Assembly (NCBI RefSeq): GCF_030296835.1
Contig: NZ_AP027922.1
Span: 3,224,001-3,288,000, forward strand
DNA from: Pseudoalteromonas sp. MM1
GTDB lineage: Bacteria > Pseudomonadota > Gammaproteobacteria > Enterobacterales > Alteromonadaceae
Length of the DNA: 64,000 nt
Reading direction: 5' to 3'
Positions 27,259-34,951 of this stretch are shown piece after piece (position 1 is the stretch's first letter; the number at the start of each line of letters is the position of its first letter). The position numbers and the translations under genes were made by a program. The notes under the pieces are model-generated. The model did not search any database. It worked only from the letters and a program-made list of their open reading frames with translations, and was not told the DNA's origin.

Positions 27259-27426
27259 CTTAATCCTTAATTTGGCTTTATAAGCGAAGGTTCACGTGAT
27301 TGTTTTTATACTAACATCAAAAATTAATACAACTAAATTTAGACGATTCAGGGGTTAGCGCGCAGTTCAGGCTTTGGTACAATTATGCGTACGCCCACGT
27401 AGTAACTCATAATAGGAAACGCGCAA

Positions 27427-27756
27427 ATGCCGCACATTATTATTGAACACTCTGAAGATCTTCCTGTATTACCGCAAGTGCTTGTTGAAAAAGTCCATAA
27501 CGCGACTTTTCAAAGTGGTTTGTTTGACTTAGAAACCATTAAAACCCGTGCTATTGCTTATCAGCAATACCAGCTAGGTGAAGGAAAAGAAGGGTTTATT
27601 CACATTGCGGCGCATATTATGGCCGGGCGCTCTATTGAACAAAAACAAATGTTAAGCGAGAGCTTGCTTGAATGCTTAAAAACATATTGCCGAGATTCTG
27701 ACAGCTTAAGCGTTAATATTTACGATATTCAACACGAAATTTACCGTAAAAATTAA
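27427..27756 (+). CDS. 5-carboxymethyl-2-hydroxymuconate delta-isomerase family protein
   Basis: A 109-residue tautomerase. After removal of Met the N-terminus is PHIIIEHSEDLP, with the catalytic proline of the family. IHIAAHIMAGRSIEQKQ is the second conserved stretch. HpaF acts in homoprotocatechuate breakdown, but no other gene of that pathway is here, so the true substrate may differ. AGGAAA precedes the ATG. Confidence 0.88.
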   Translation: MPHIIIEHSEDLPVLPQVLVEKVHNATFQSGLFDLETIKTRAIAYQQYQLGEGKEGFIHIAAHIMAGRSIEQKQMLSESLLECLKTYCRDSDSLSVNIYDIQHEIYRKN

Positions 27757-27799
27757 ACGTCATAAATACGCGTTGATAAAACAATCAATATAGGGGGTG

Positions 27800-28753
27800 T
27801 TAGAATGTTTCAGGCCACTCTTGCTCGTTAATAATCTCTTGCTCAATAAGTTTTTTCCTTAATTGGTTAATAGTGAGCTTTAGCTCATCACGAATAAGCC
27901 TTATGGCAGGCGTTATAAGCTGGCGACTTGGTAATACTAACCACATTTCGGTCAGGGGGATTTTGTAATCGGGCATTAACCTTTTTAATCTACCCGCGAG
28001 TAAATCTTCAGCTACATCAATGGCCGACTTTTTGGCAACCCCGGTACCATCAATACACCAACGCCTGACTATATCACCATCGTTAACAGCTCGGTCGCTA
28101 TTCATTTTAACTTTGTATTTTTGGTTATCGTTATACAGCTCCCACCCATCATGCACTACCTCGTAAAGCTTATATAAAAGCGCATTATGATTAAGTAAGT
28201 CATCTGGTGTTAACGGCTCACCGTGCTTTTTAATGTACTCAGGCGAGGCGCATAGCACGTGTGCAATGTTGCAAATTTTAAAGCCGTATAAGTTTAGCTC
28301 CTGTGCGGCCTCTTTTGTTAAGGCGCGCAGCGCAACATCAATTCCATCACGGTAAAAATCAGCGCGACTGTCGCTTGCTTGTAAGCGCAGCGTCACTTCG
28401 CTGTGTTTATCCATAATATTATTCAGTAACACCCGCATAAGGTTGCGCCCCATTTCGGATGACACGGCTATTCGCACTTCACCACTAATAGATTGCTGCT
28501 CTTCATGAATAAGCACCTGCCCTTGTTGCAATAAATCGAGCGCCTGCTGACATAGGGGTAAATAGCGTTCTCCTTCGGGCGTGAGGCGTATTTGCCTTGT
28601 TGTGCGCACAAATATTTGTGCACCAAGCGCCTGCTCTATTCGCTTTAACGAGACACTAGCAGCCGATGAGCTCATATCTAATTGATTTGCAGCAGCAGTA
28701 ATTGATTGCAGCTCAGCCACTTTAAGCAATACTTGTAAATCAGCTATTTTCAT
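27800..28753 (-). CDS. LysR family transcriptional regulator
   Basis: A 317-residue regulator from the ATG preceded by GAGGG; a TTG one codon earlier is possible. The N-terminal helix-turn-helix (LQSITAAANQLDMSSSAASVSLKRIEQALGAQIFVRTTRQ, given here as residues of about 15-55) matches the family. The rest is the effector-binding domain. It belongs to the AaeR/YhaJ-like branch by general look only. The divergent DUF4437 gene 141 bases away is the natural candidate target. Confidence 0.9.
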   Translation of the reverse strand: MKIADLQVLLKVAELQSITAAANQLDMSSSAASVSLKRIEQALGAQIFVRTTRQIRLTPEGERYLPLCQQALDLLQQGQVLIHEEQQSISGEVRIAVSSEMGRNLMRVLLNNIMDKHSEVTLRLQASDSRADFYRDGIDVALRALTKEAAQELNLYGFKICNIAHVLCASPEYIKKHGEPLTPDDLLNHNALLYKLYEVVHDGWELYNDNQKYKVKMNSDRAVNDGDIVRRWCIDGTGVAKKSAIDVAEDLLAGRLKRLMPDYKIPLTEMWLVLPSRQLITPAIRLIRDELKLTINQLRKKLIEQEIINEQEWPETF

Positions 28754-28897
28754 CAAACCCTCTTATTGCATAAACCAGCATGCGTAACTATATCGTTATT
28801 ATCCACGTTTTTGCGAAAGTGTATTTAACTTATGCCCATTTATTGGCCGAATTTTAAGCCGTATTATAAGCGTTATACCAACTTAACGGAGCTTTAA

Positions 28898-29719
28898 ATG
28901 AAATTATTACTAAAGGCATCAACACTCGCACTGGTTGCCACACTCATATCAACGCCAGCCTCTGCAGAGCAAAGCGCATCAAAAGTTGTTGCTGCCAGCA
29001 ATATTGACTGGGGCTACTTAAACCCGCTACGTGGTGATAAAAGCCCTGGCGCTGCAGATTTGTGGGGAGATCGCACAACCGACACTGCAACAGGCATGCT
29101 CGTACGCTTTAAAAAAGGCTTTGAATCTCCGCCGCACATTCACAATATTACCTACCGCGGTATCGTTATTGAAGGCCAAATGCACAATGACGACCCAACA
29201 GCTGAAAAAATGTGGATGCCAGCGGGTTCGTTTTGGACACAACCTGCAGGTGAAAACCACACCACAGCAGCAAATGGTAAAACTAACTTAATTTATCTAG
29301 AAATCGACTCAGGACCATACTTAGTTAAACCGACTAATGCCCAGTTTGATAATGGCGAGCGCCCGCTAAACCTACATGCAGACAACATGGTATGGTTAAA
29401 CAGCAGCGATTTAAACGACATAAACGCCAAAGGCGTGCAAACAACCTACCTTTGGGGAAGCACAGCCGATATGAACGGCTCAATGATTAAACTTCCTGCC
29501 GGCTTTAAAGGTGAAATAAAAACAAAAGCAAGCGAATTTCGTGCTGTTGTTATAGCCGGCGCAGTTGAGTACAACTCAAGCGAGCAAGATAAAACGCAAA
29601 ACCTAAGCGCAGGCAGCTATGTAGAATCAAGCGGTAACTTTACCCACACGATTGAGAACACAAGCGACAAAGCAACCACTATTTACATTCGTACTAATAG
29701 TAAGTACCAAGTAAACTAG
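28898..29719 (+). CDS. Exported DUF4437 (double cupin) protein
   Basis: A 273-residue protein with signal peptide [23 protein letters not shown]. It has two cupin-like halves. The first contains [22 protein letters not shown] and [10 protein letters not shown], which provide His residues for a metal site. The second half lacks the matching His cluster and is probably structural. The family is DUF4437, of unknown function. The LysR gene is divergent, suggesting inducible expression. Confidence 0.85.
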   Translation: MKLLLKASTLALVATLISTPASAEQSASKVVAASNIDWGYLNPLRGDKSPGAADLWGDRTTDTATGMLVRFKKGFESPPHIHNITYRGIVIEGQMHNDDPTAEKMWMPAGSFWTQPAGENHTTAANGKTNLIYLEIDSGPYLVKPTNAQFDNGERPLNLHADNMVWLNSSDLNDINAKGVQTTYLWGSTADMNGSMIKLPAGFKGEIKTKASEFRAVVIAGAVEYNSSEQDKTQNLSAGSYVESSGNFTHTIENTSDKATTIYIRTNSKYQVN

Positions 29720-29727
29720 GTAGTTAA

Positions 29728-29755
29728 AGCCCCTAGCAAGCCATTGCTGGGGGCT
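29728..29755 (+). terminator. Terminator-like hairpin after the DUF4437 gene
   Basis: AGCCCCTAGCAA and TTGCTGGGGGCT form a 12-bp stem with one G-T pair and a 4-base loop. The T tract after it is poor (AAATTTAAAA), so efficiency is uncertain. Confidence 0.6.
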
Positions 29756-29790
29756 AAATTTAAAAGCTAGCCACATTTTATTCCGCGTAA

Positions 29791-30163
29791 ATACCAAACG
29801 ACTAAAATATTCAATCACTCTATCGTGCTAAATAAAGCGCTAACAGCGTTACAAGTTTCTTATGTAAAACAATAACATGCTGGCATGAACACCTTGTTAT
29901 CCCGCTATTTATCTGTCGCTATAAATGCCAAATACCAATCCGCTTAGTTAAGTAAATCTATTTTGAGGATAGATAAGCGTGTTGATAGCTAGGCAACAAA
30001 TTCGTTATTTAGTTGCTCTCGGCAATTGCTCCTGCATTGCTCTACCCTCTGCATCCATGCAGTCGTAAATGAGCATTTTTTAATGCAGATAGCGACACGT
30101 TTAGCCCCTAAAAATGATTAAGTATTATTGCAGGTTGGTATAACAACTTAACACGATTGGTAT
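29791..30163. repeat. MITE-like ATACCAA element, copy 2, interrupted by a second element
   Basis: The outer element runs from ATACCAAACG (29791) to GATTGGTAT (ending 30163). Its core GCGTTACAAGTTTCTTATGT and CACCTTGTTAT matches copy 1 at 14103-14264. Without bases 29933-30143 its length is 162, the same as copy 1. With that insert it fills most of the 570-base gap before the tRNA gene. Confidence 0.65.
29933..30143. repeat. ATACCAATCCG element (211 bp) nested in the preceding repeat
   Basis: The ends ATACCAATCCGC and GCAGGTTGGTAT are imperfect inverse repeats. The body matches the element at 36946-37112 (TATTTTGAGGATxGxTAAxCGTGTTGATA; GATAGCGACACxTTTAGCCCC; AATGATTAAGTATTATT), with about 45 extra bases carrying CTGCATCCATGCAG. 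Confidence 0.7.
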
Positions 30164-30289
30164 AGTAAGCTCAGTACATCATTATTCTACGCAGACTTAT
30201 TACGCTAAAAATTCGCACGAATAAAAGAATTTAATTAACTTAAGTATAAAAAATAAAAACTTTTGAACTTGAAGAAGATAGTGTAAAAG

Positions 30290-30366
30290 TGGTGGCCCCT
30301 CCCAGACTCGAACTGGGGACCTAACGATTATGAGTCGTGTGCTCTAACCAACTGAGCTAAGGGGCC
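30290..30366 (-). tRNA. tRNA with CAU anticodon, probably tRNA-Ile2 (lysidine-modified)
   Basis: A 77-nt cloverleaf with encoded CCA. The acceptor stem is GGCCCCT/AGGGGCC, the D arm AGCTCAGTTGGTTAGAGC, the anticodon loop CTCATAA (CAU), and the T arm CCCAG-TTCGAGT-CTGGG. Annotation programs often call CAU tRNAs Met. The acceptor stem equals that of E. coli tRNA-Ile2 (ileX), with the C4-G69 and C5-G68 pairs read by TilS, and differs from elongator tRNA-Met. The likely function is reading AUA codons after lysidine formation. Position 27-43 is a C-U mismatch. Confidence 0.9.
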
Positions 30367-30434
30367 AACTTTGTATAACTACGAAGTAGTTAATTTTTGA
30401 AGCGTTTAGCCACTGAGCGACTAAAGCGGGTTGC

Positions 30435-30463
30435 AGTATAAAAAGTTTTTTAAGGCTTGTCAC
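30435..30463 (-). promoter_or_regulatory. Candidate promoter of the CAU tRNA gene
   Basis: On the minus strand GTGACA and TATACT are exactly 17 bases apart and are followed by GCAACCCGC. A GC-rich discriminator is typical of stable RNA promoters. The start would lie about 60 bases before the tRNA. Confidence 0.65.
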
Positions 30464-30633
30464 TAGCAAAAACCTTTATTTTAACAATCAGTAAGCTGAC
30501 TGCTTAAATAGTAATCTTTTTGCATGCAAATAGGCAGGAAATAGCGGGAAAATAAACGCAGAAGTATGCAAGCCGCTTTTTTAAATTTAATAATTACAAA
30601 AAAGTGGCCGGCTCAAATTAGCCACGCCAAACA

Positions 30634-30792
30634 TTATTTTTTAGCAATAATGTAAATAGCATGAATTAAACCGGGGAAGTAACCCAGTAAAGTTAGTAAA
30701 ATATTTAGCCAAAAGTGCATACCTAAACCAACTTGCAAAAACACGCCTAGTGGTGGCAGTAAAATCGACAATATAATACGAATAATATCCAT
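30634..30792 (-). CDS. YqaE/Pmp3 family small membrane protein
   Basis: A 52-residue protein with two membrane segments: MDIIRIILSILLPPLGVFLQ, then HFWLNILLTLLGYFPGLIHAIYIIAKK. This is the Pmp3/UPF0057 pattern, including PPLGV and GYFPGLIHA. Members respond to salt, cold and membrane stress. AAAGGAG precedes the ATG. It lies downstream of a BON-domain gene, with a terminator between them. Confidence 0.92.
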   Translation of the reverse strand: MDIIRIILSILLPPLGVFLQVGLGMHFWLNILLTLLGYFPGLIHAIYIIAKK

Positions 30793-30818
30793 GATGTAAC
30801 TCCTTTAAAATAACAAGC

Positions 30819-30845
30819 AAAAAGCCCAGCTAGGCTGGGCTTTTT
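30819..30845 (-). terminator. Terminator after the BON-domain gene
   Basis: AAAAAGCCCAGC and GCTGGGCTTTTT form a perfect 12-bp stem with a 3-base loop, 12 bases beyond the stop codon. Some read-through into the Pmp3 gene is possible. Confidence 0.9.
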
Positions 30846-30856
30846 AGTATAGTGTA

Positions 30857-31423
30857 TTATTCGGCAACGATAGTTAGTTCATCTACCACGTCACGAACAT
30901 CTTCAGCATTTTTAGCAATTTTTACTGCTAACTGCTTTTCGGCTTCTGTTTCAACAGAACCTTTAAGTTTTACTATACCGTTGTCGGTATCAACGTCGAT
31001 ATCTGTACCGTCAACTTCTGAGTCAAATAAGAAACGTGTTGTAATTACCGTGGTGATTTTAGCGTCAGTTAAGTCGTTATCGTCATCACCCATAGTGTCA
31101 CGATCTTTGTCGTCCATATCCATGTTTTTCACAACCGTTAGGTTGTTTTCTACATCAGATACGCCATCTAGACTAATTACAAGTTCTTCAGCTAGCTCTT
31201 TATCAAGGTCGCTGTTTACTTTACCTGTAAGTACTACCTTGCCATTTTTTACATCAGTGTTAATGTCAAAGTTGTTTAGATTAGTGTTCATAAGAAGCAC
31301 TGTTTCTGCCTTACCATCAATCCAAGCATCTTTACTTTCATTTTCCCACGTGCCCGCTTGAGCACCCATAGCTGTAGTACCTAGAACTAAAGCCGCAATC
31401 ATAGATTTGTTGAATGTTTTCAT
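30857..31423 (-). CDS. Exported BON domain protein (OsmY-like)
   Basis: A 188-residue periplasmic protein. The ATG at 31423 is chosen because AAAGGAG precedes it and because the signal peptide MKTFNKSMIAALVLGTTAMGAQA starts there; an in-frame codon 27 bases upstream is not used. Two BON domains follow (about 35-100 and 115-188), each with the G-x-V-x-L-x-G pattern (NGKVVLTGKVNSD, NGIVKLKGSVETE), joined by a linker rich in Asp. OsmY-type proteins bind phospholipid surfaces and rise under osmotic stress. Confidence 0.9.
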   Translation of the reverse strand: MKTFNKSMIAALVLGTTAMGAQAGTWENESKDAWIDGKAETVLLMNTNLNNFDINTDVKNGKVVLTGKVNSDLDKELAEELVISLDGVSDVENNLTVVKNMDMDDKDRDTMGDDDNDLTDAKITTVITTRFLFDSEVDGTDIDVDTDNGIVKLKGSVETEAEKQLAVKIAKNAEDVRDVVDELTIVAE

Positions 31424-31477
31424 AATCTTTCTCCTTTTGATTAAAGACATTTTTATATATGCGAGCTTCAGGCCAAC

Positions 31478-31568
31478 TTTATTTACACTTTAAATTCATG
31501 AAGTTAGCTATTTTGTTAGGTGTAAATAAAAATACCTTCGAGTAAACATTTACCGGCTATTAGGTAAA
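31478..31568. promoter_or_regulatory. Inverted repeats between BON and DUF1707 genes
   Basis: In the 317-base divergent gap, TTTATTTACAC (31478-31488) and GTGTAAATAAA (31520-31530) are exact inverses 31 bases apart. TTTACC/GGTAAA (31549-31554, 31563-31568) is a second pair. They could be operators for the two envelope-stress genes; the regulator is unknown. The rest of the gap is AT-rich without other features. Confidence 0.35.
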
Positions 31569-31740
31569 ACTTTCTTAAGTGGTGAAAATAACGATTATAT
31601 TGCTGTTTTGGTTAATCTATCGTTAATATAATAAACTAAACATTATCATGAAAATAATAAGCCATTGATATATAAGATTTTAATTTTTGGTACACCGCTT
31701 GCTTTACACAGCAGTAACTCATATTAAAAGGATTATTCCC

Positions 31741-32397
31741 ATGCCTGTAAAAATTGAAGACCGCCCAATAGAGCAAGTTCGCGAGCAAGTGATAGATCAA
31801 CTTATTTATAACTACAGCCATGGCGTTATCTCAGCCGAGGCCTTTGAAAGGCGCTTAGACAGTGCCATGGAAGCAACCGATAACACCGCGTTACTTAATT
31901 TAATAGAGGATTTAACCCTTACTACTGATACCCAGTACACTGCCCAAAAGCAAACTCAGTTTGCCCCAAATTACAGTGCCCAACAAGCGGATGAAGAAAG
32001 CTTAACACTACGAAGTATTTTAGGCTCGAGCGAGCGTAGCGGCCAATGGGTGGTCCCTAAAGATATTTACATTCAAAACTATATGGGATCAATTGTGCTT
32101 GATTTTACCGATGCTATATTTACCCATCAACATGTCACTATTCACGTTAGCTGTTATTTAGGTAGCGAAGAAATTTATGTACCAGAACACGTTAATGTAG
32201 TGTCTAAAATGTTTTGCATAATGGGCAGCTTTGAAAATAAAACAGTGTCGCTCAATAAGCGCCAAGGCCCTACAATCAGCCTTGAGGGTAAAACTGTTTT
32301 AGGTTCGGTGGAAGTAAAAGTTAAACGTACCATTAAAGAAAAATTTGTCAGTTTTGCTAATGATTTAAAGGCCCAGTTTGGGGTAAATAATAAGTAA
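31741..32397 (+). CDS. DUF1707 / LiaF-like protein
   Basis: A 218-residue protein from the ATG preceded by AAAGGA; upstream in-frame codons are not supported by a binding site. The N-terminal 60 residues (REQVIDQLIYNYSHGVISAEAFERRLDSAMEA) are a DUF1707-type helical domain. The C-terminal half (GSSERSGQWVVPKDIYIQNYMGSIVLDFTDA and the G-S-x-E-I-Y-V-P repeat pattern) is the beta-helical LiaF/DUF2154 domain. Such proteins sense cell-wall stress or anchor stress responses. No membrane segment is clear, so it may sit at the inner face of the membrane. Confidence 0.82.
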   Translation: MPVKIEDRPIEQVREQVIDQLIYNYSHGVISAEAFERRLDSAMEATDNTALLNLIEDLTLTTDTQYTAQKQTQFAPNYSAQQADEESLTLRSILGSSERSGQWVVPKDIYIQNYMGSIVLDFTDAIFTHQHVTIHVSCYLGSEEIYVPEHVNVVSKMFCIMGSFENKTVSLNKRQGPTISLEGKTVLGSVEVKVKRTIKEKFVSFANDLKAQFGVNNK

Positions 32398-32412
32398 TAT
32401 GCGTAAAACATA

Positions 32413-32450
32413 ATGTGTAGAAAAACTATATTGTTTGCTTTTCTACACAT
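32413..32450. terminator. Hairpin between the DUF1707 and VOC genes
   Basis: ATGTGTAGAAAA and TTTTCTACACAT form a perfect 12-bp stem with a 14-base loop, between two convergent genes. It is AT-rich, so termination is probable rather than sure. Confidence 0.55.
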
Positions 32451-32466
32451 ATGTTTAACGGCTACT

Positions 32467-32883
32467 TTATAAATCGTTATTACGCTCGCTAGGAATGTCA
32501 CTCATATACTGCACAAACTCAACTTCGAACCCTGCTGGGTCTAAGTAATATACATTTTTTCTAAACGGGTTTTCTGCGCCCTCTTTATCAACGTTAAACC
32601 CTGCGTGCTTTAAGCGCTTTACAACCGCATCTAGGTTATTTGTTACGTAAGCAAAATGCGCAAGCCCTACTTGGTGCCCTGTCAAATCTCTGTTTTTATG
32701 CTCACCATTATCACTTATTGCAATATAGTGGTTATCGTCGCCAAAATGTACCCAGCGCTTAGGTTTGCCATACCAAGTATTGTTTCCTTGACTTCTAATT
32801 GACCAGTAAGGGAAGGCAGCTTGATAAAATGTAAGCATGGTATCTATGTCGTTTACTACCAAATGTACGTGTTCTAATTTCAT
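32467..32883 (-). CDS. VOC (glyoxalase/bleomycin-resistance fold) family protein
   Basis: A 138-residue protein of one VOC domain. It begins MKLEHVHLVVNDIDTMLTFYQ and ends with a metal-ligand region YYLDPAGFEVEFVQYMS; the H in EHVHLVV and the E in FEVEF fit the metal-binding pattern. The family includes glyoxalases, dioxygenases and binding proteins. Substrate unknown. Confidence 0.88.
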   Translation of the reverse strand: MKLEHVHLVVNDIDTMLTFYQAAFPYWSIRSQGNNTWYGKPKRWVHFGDDNHYIAISDNGEHKNRDLTGHQVGLAHFAYVTNNLDAVVKRLKHAGFNVDKEGAENPFRKNVYYLDPAGFEVEFVQYMSDIPSERNNDL

Positions 32884-32959
32884 TATTAATTACCTTAGTT
32901 GATTGCTTAAAAACAAGATAAAACCTCAAGCTAACTTTAGGTAAAGGATTTTTTTTATT

Positions 32960-33111
32960 TAACCTGAACTCTGGTTAAGAGACTTACTAACATAATGAAT
33001 TATTGTGATATTTAAATTTACTTTCTCTAGCCAGAAATTTTCAATGAAAACAAGGCGAATTTAAATGCCAATAACTGCGAGAGATAGGTTTATTATCCAG
33101 ATTTCAGGTTA
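32960..33111. repeat. MITE-like element with 19-bp terminal inverted repeats (152 bp)
   Basis: The ends TAACCTGAACTCTGGTTAA (32960-32978) and TTATCCAGATTTCAGGTTA (33093-33111) are inverse at 17 of 19 positions. ATTT directly abuts both sides of AACCTG...CAGGTT, a possible 4-bp target duplication. No coding capacity. It occupies 40 percent of the 385-base gap upstream of suhB. The remaining part is AT-rich and must hold the suhB promoter. Confidence 0.72.
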
Positions 33112-33268
33112 TTTATAAGTTATCAAAGAAACAAATATATAAGCGTTTCAATGCAGTACAAAAAACACACAAAAGTATTTGGGGTTTATTGTTTACTTTA
33201 TGGCAAAAGTCGCTAAAATACGCCGGCTTAAATATATAAACGTTCTTTTACAACCCAAAGGTAATACC

Positions 33269-34072
33269 ATGCATCCAATGTTAAACATTGCGGTTCGCGC
33301 TGCGCGCAACGCAGGCAAAATTTTACTTCGCGCAAGTGAAGATTTATCAAAAGTTGAAATTCAACAAAAAGGCACTAACGACTTAGTGACCAACATTGAT
33401 AAAGAAGCCGAAGCCGTAATTCGTGATACAATTTTAAAATCTTACCCTGATCACTGCATTGTTGGTGAAGAACTAGGTGAGCACAAAGGCAAAGATGCAG
33501 ATTACCAATGGATTGTTGACCCGCTTGATGGCACAACTAACTTCATCAAGGGTATCCCTCATTTCGCGGTTTCTATCGCACTTAAAGTAAAAGGTCGTTT
33601 AGACCAAGCTGTCATTTACGATCCAATTCGTGGCGAGCTTTTCACTGCTTCTCGCGGTCAAGGCGCACAACTAAACAGCAAGCGTTTACGTGTAACTAAA
33701 ACGGTTGAGCTTGCAGGTTCAATTTTAGCTACTGGCTTCCCTTTTAAACAAAAGCACCACTTAGACGCATACTCAGACGCGTTTAAAGCCTTATTTGTAC
33801 AAACTGCTGATATTCGTCGTGCAGGTTCTGCAGCGCTAGATATGGCGTATGTAGCTGCGGGCCGTGTTGATGGCTTTTTTGAAATTGGCTTAAAGCCGTG
33901 GGACACAGCAGCAGGCGAGTTACTTGTAAAAGAAGCTGGCGGCATGGTCGTTGATTTTGCAGGTGGCGTTAATTACAACAATAGCGGTAACATTATTTGT
34001 GGCGCGCCTAAGCTTACTCAAGCAATTATTCGTGAAATTCGCCCAGTATTACCTGAAGCGTTACTTCGCTAA
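33269..34072 (+). CDS. suhB: Inositol-1-monophosphatase SuhB
   Basis: A 267-residue protein, the same length as E. coli SuhB. The ATG at 33269 gives MHPMLNIAVRAARNAGKIL, matching the E. coli start; a longer frame upstream is rejected. The magnesium-dependent phosphatase motifs are WIVDPLDGTTNFIKG and KPWDTAAGELLVKEAGG. SuhB also binds RNA polymerase in rRNA antitermination complexes. A strong bidirectional terminator follows. Confidence 0.97.
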   Translation: MHPMLNIAVRAARNAGKILLRASEDLSKVEIQQKGTNDLVTNIDKEAEAVIRDTILKSYPDHCIVGEELGEHKGKDADYQWIVDPLDGTTNFIKGIPHFAVSIALKVKGRLDQAVIYDPIRGELFTASRGQGAQLNSKRLRVTKTVELAGSILATGFPFKQKHHLDAYSDAFKALFVQTADIRRAGSAALDMAYVAAGRVDGFFEIGLKPWDTAAGELLVKEAGGMVVDFAGGVNYNNSGNIICGAPKLTQAIIREIRPVLPEALLR

Positions 34073-34095
34073 TAAAGTGCATGTAACCCTATTAT

Positions 34096-34122
34096 AAAAA
34101 AGGAGCCTATGGCTCCTTTTTT
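34096..34122. terminator. Bidirectional terminator after suhB
   Basis: AAAAAGGAGCC and GGCTCCTTTTTT form a strong stem with a 3-base loop, between suhB and the convergent binding-protein gene. Confidence 0.92.
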
Positions 34123-34126
34123 GTTT

Positions 34127-34936
34127 TTAAAAGTAAGGGTTATCGAGCTTTAGCTCTGTAGTGTGCCCCTTGGTAAAAGGAAGTGAATTTATGTCTTTTG
34201 CAAAATACTCATCAAATAACGTGTCAAACTCTCCGCTGTTTTGCATTTTTTTTAGCCCCAGCTCTATGGCCTGTGCTAGAGCTGGCTTACTACTCACAAC
34301 AAAGTAATAAATACCGGTGGGATAACTAATAAATAAATTAGGCACAATAACTAAGTTACTCTGCGCATTGGCAACAAGCTCAGAATTAACTTCGATAAAT
34401 GAACGTGGAAAGTAATCGATTCTGCCCCGGCTAGTAAGTGTAAACATAGCTTGATAGTTACTCAGTGGCCTTACATGTAAGCCGTTATAGGCCATTATTT
34501 TTGTATCTGGCCAATCATGCCCTTGTACCGCCGAAAGCTCACTTAATTGCGCTAAAGTGGTAATGCCTTCAAATTTTCCGACATTTTTTTTACTGGTTAG
34601 TAAAACACGCTTGCCTATAAAGCCTTTAAAAAGAGGTACTTTAACCGCTATTGCCCGTGTTTCTCGTTCTGGGCTGCTCATGCTCCAATAAATGTCCAGC
34701 TCTGTTTTATCTAACTCAATAAGATCACGTTGTTGTTGTAAACTCACTGACTGCATTTTTATAACTACAGGGTAATTAGCCCGCTCTAGGGCTCGTGTTA
34801 ATAGTTCACTTAGGTATTCTTCGCGGGCATTTTGCACACTTTGCTTTTGAGCAACATTAACAATTTCGGCCCCTTGCACAAAAAAACTAATTGCAAGTAA
34901 AGCAAACCCAGCTACAACTTTTTTTAATGGCAACAT
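34127..34936 (-). CDS. Periplasmic solute-binding protein (family 3-like)
   Basis: A 269-residue exported protein with signal peptide ending near SFFVQGAE. The body has the two-lobe pattern of family 3 binding proteins, but no transporter genes are nearby. It begins 15 bases after an EAL-CBS-GGDEF gene, on the same strand, so it may be a sensory partner rather than an uptake protein. The ligand is unknown; family 3 proteins usually bind amino acids. Confidence 0.82.
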   Translation of the reverse strand: MLPLKKVVAGFALLAISFFVQGAEIVNVAQKQSVQNAREEYLSELLTRALERANYPVVIKMQSVSLQQQRDLIELDKTELDIYWSMSSPERETRAIAVKVPLFKGFIGKRVLLTSKKNVGKFEGITTLAQLSELSAVQGHDWPDTKIMAYNGLHVRPLSNYQAMFTLTSRGRIDYFPRSFIEVNSELVANAQSNLVIVPNLFISYPTGIYYFVVSSKPALAQAIELGLKKMQNSGEFDTLFDEYFAKDINSLPFTKGHTTELKLDNPYF

Positions 34937-34951
34937 AATAATTACCTATTT

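Noticed and set aside
30290-30366. Plain tRNA-Met call from the CAU anticodon
   Set aside because: The acceptor stem fits tRNA-Ile2 rather than elongator Met, and there is no initiator-type C1-A72 mismatch.
30481-31450. Plus-strand frame opposite the BON gene (30852-31361) as a serine-rich protein
   Set aside because: Shadow of the BON-domain gene; no binding site and low-complexity composition.
33179-33268. Longer start of suhB
   Set aside because: The extra 30 residues do not match SuhB, and 267 residues from 33269 equals the E. coli length.
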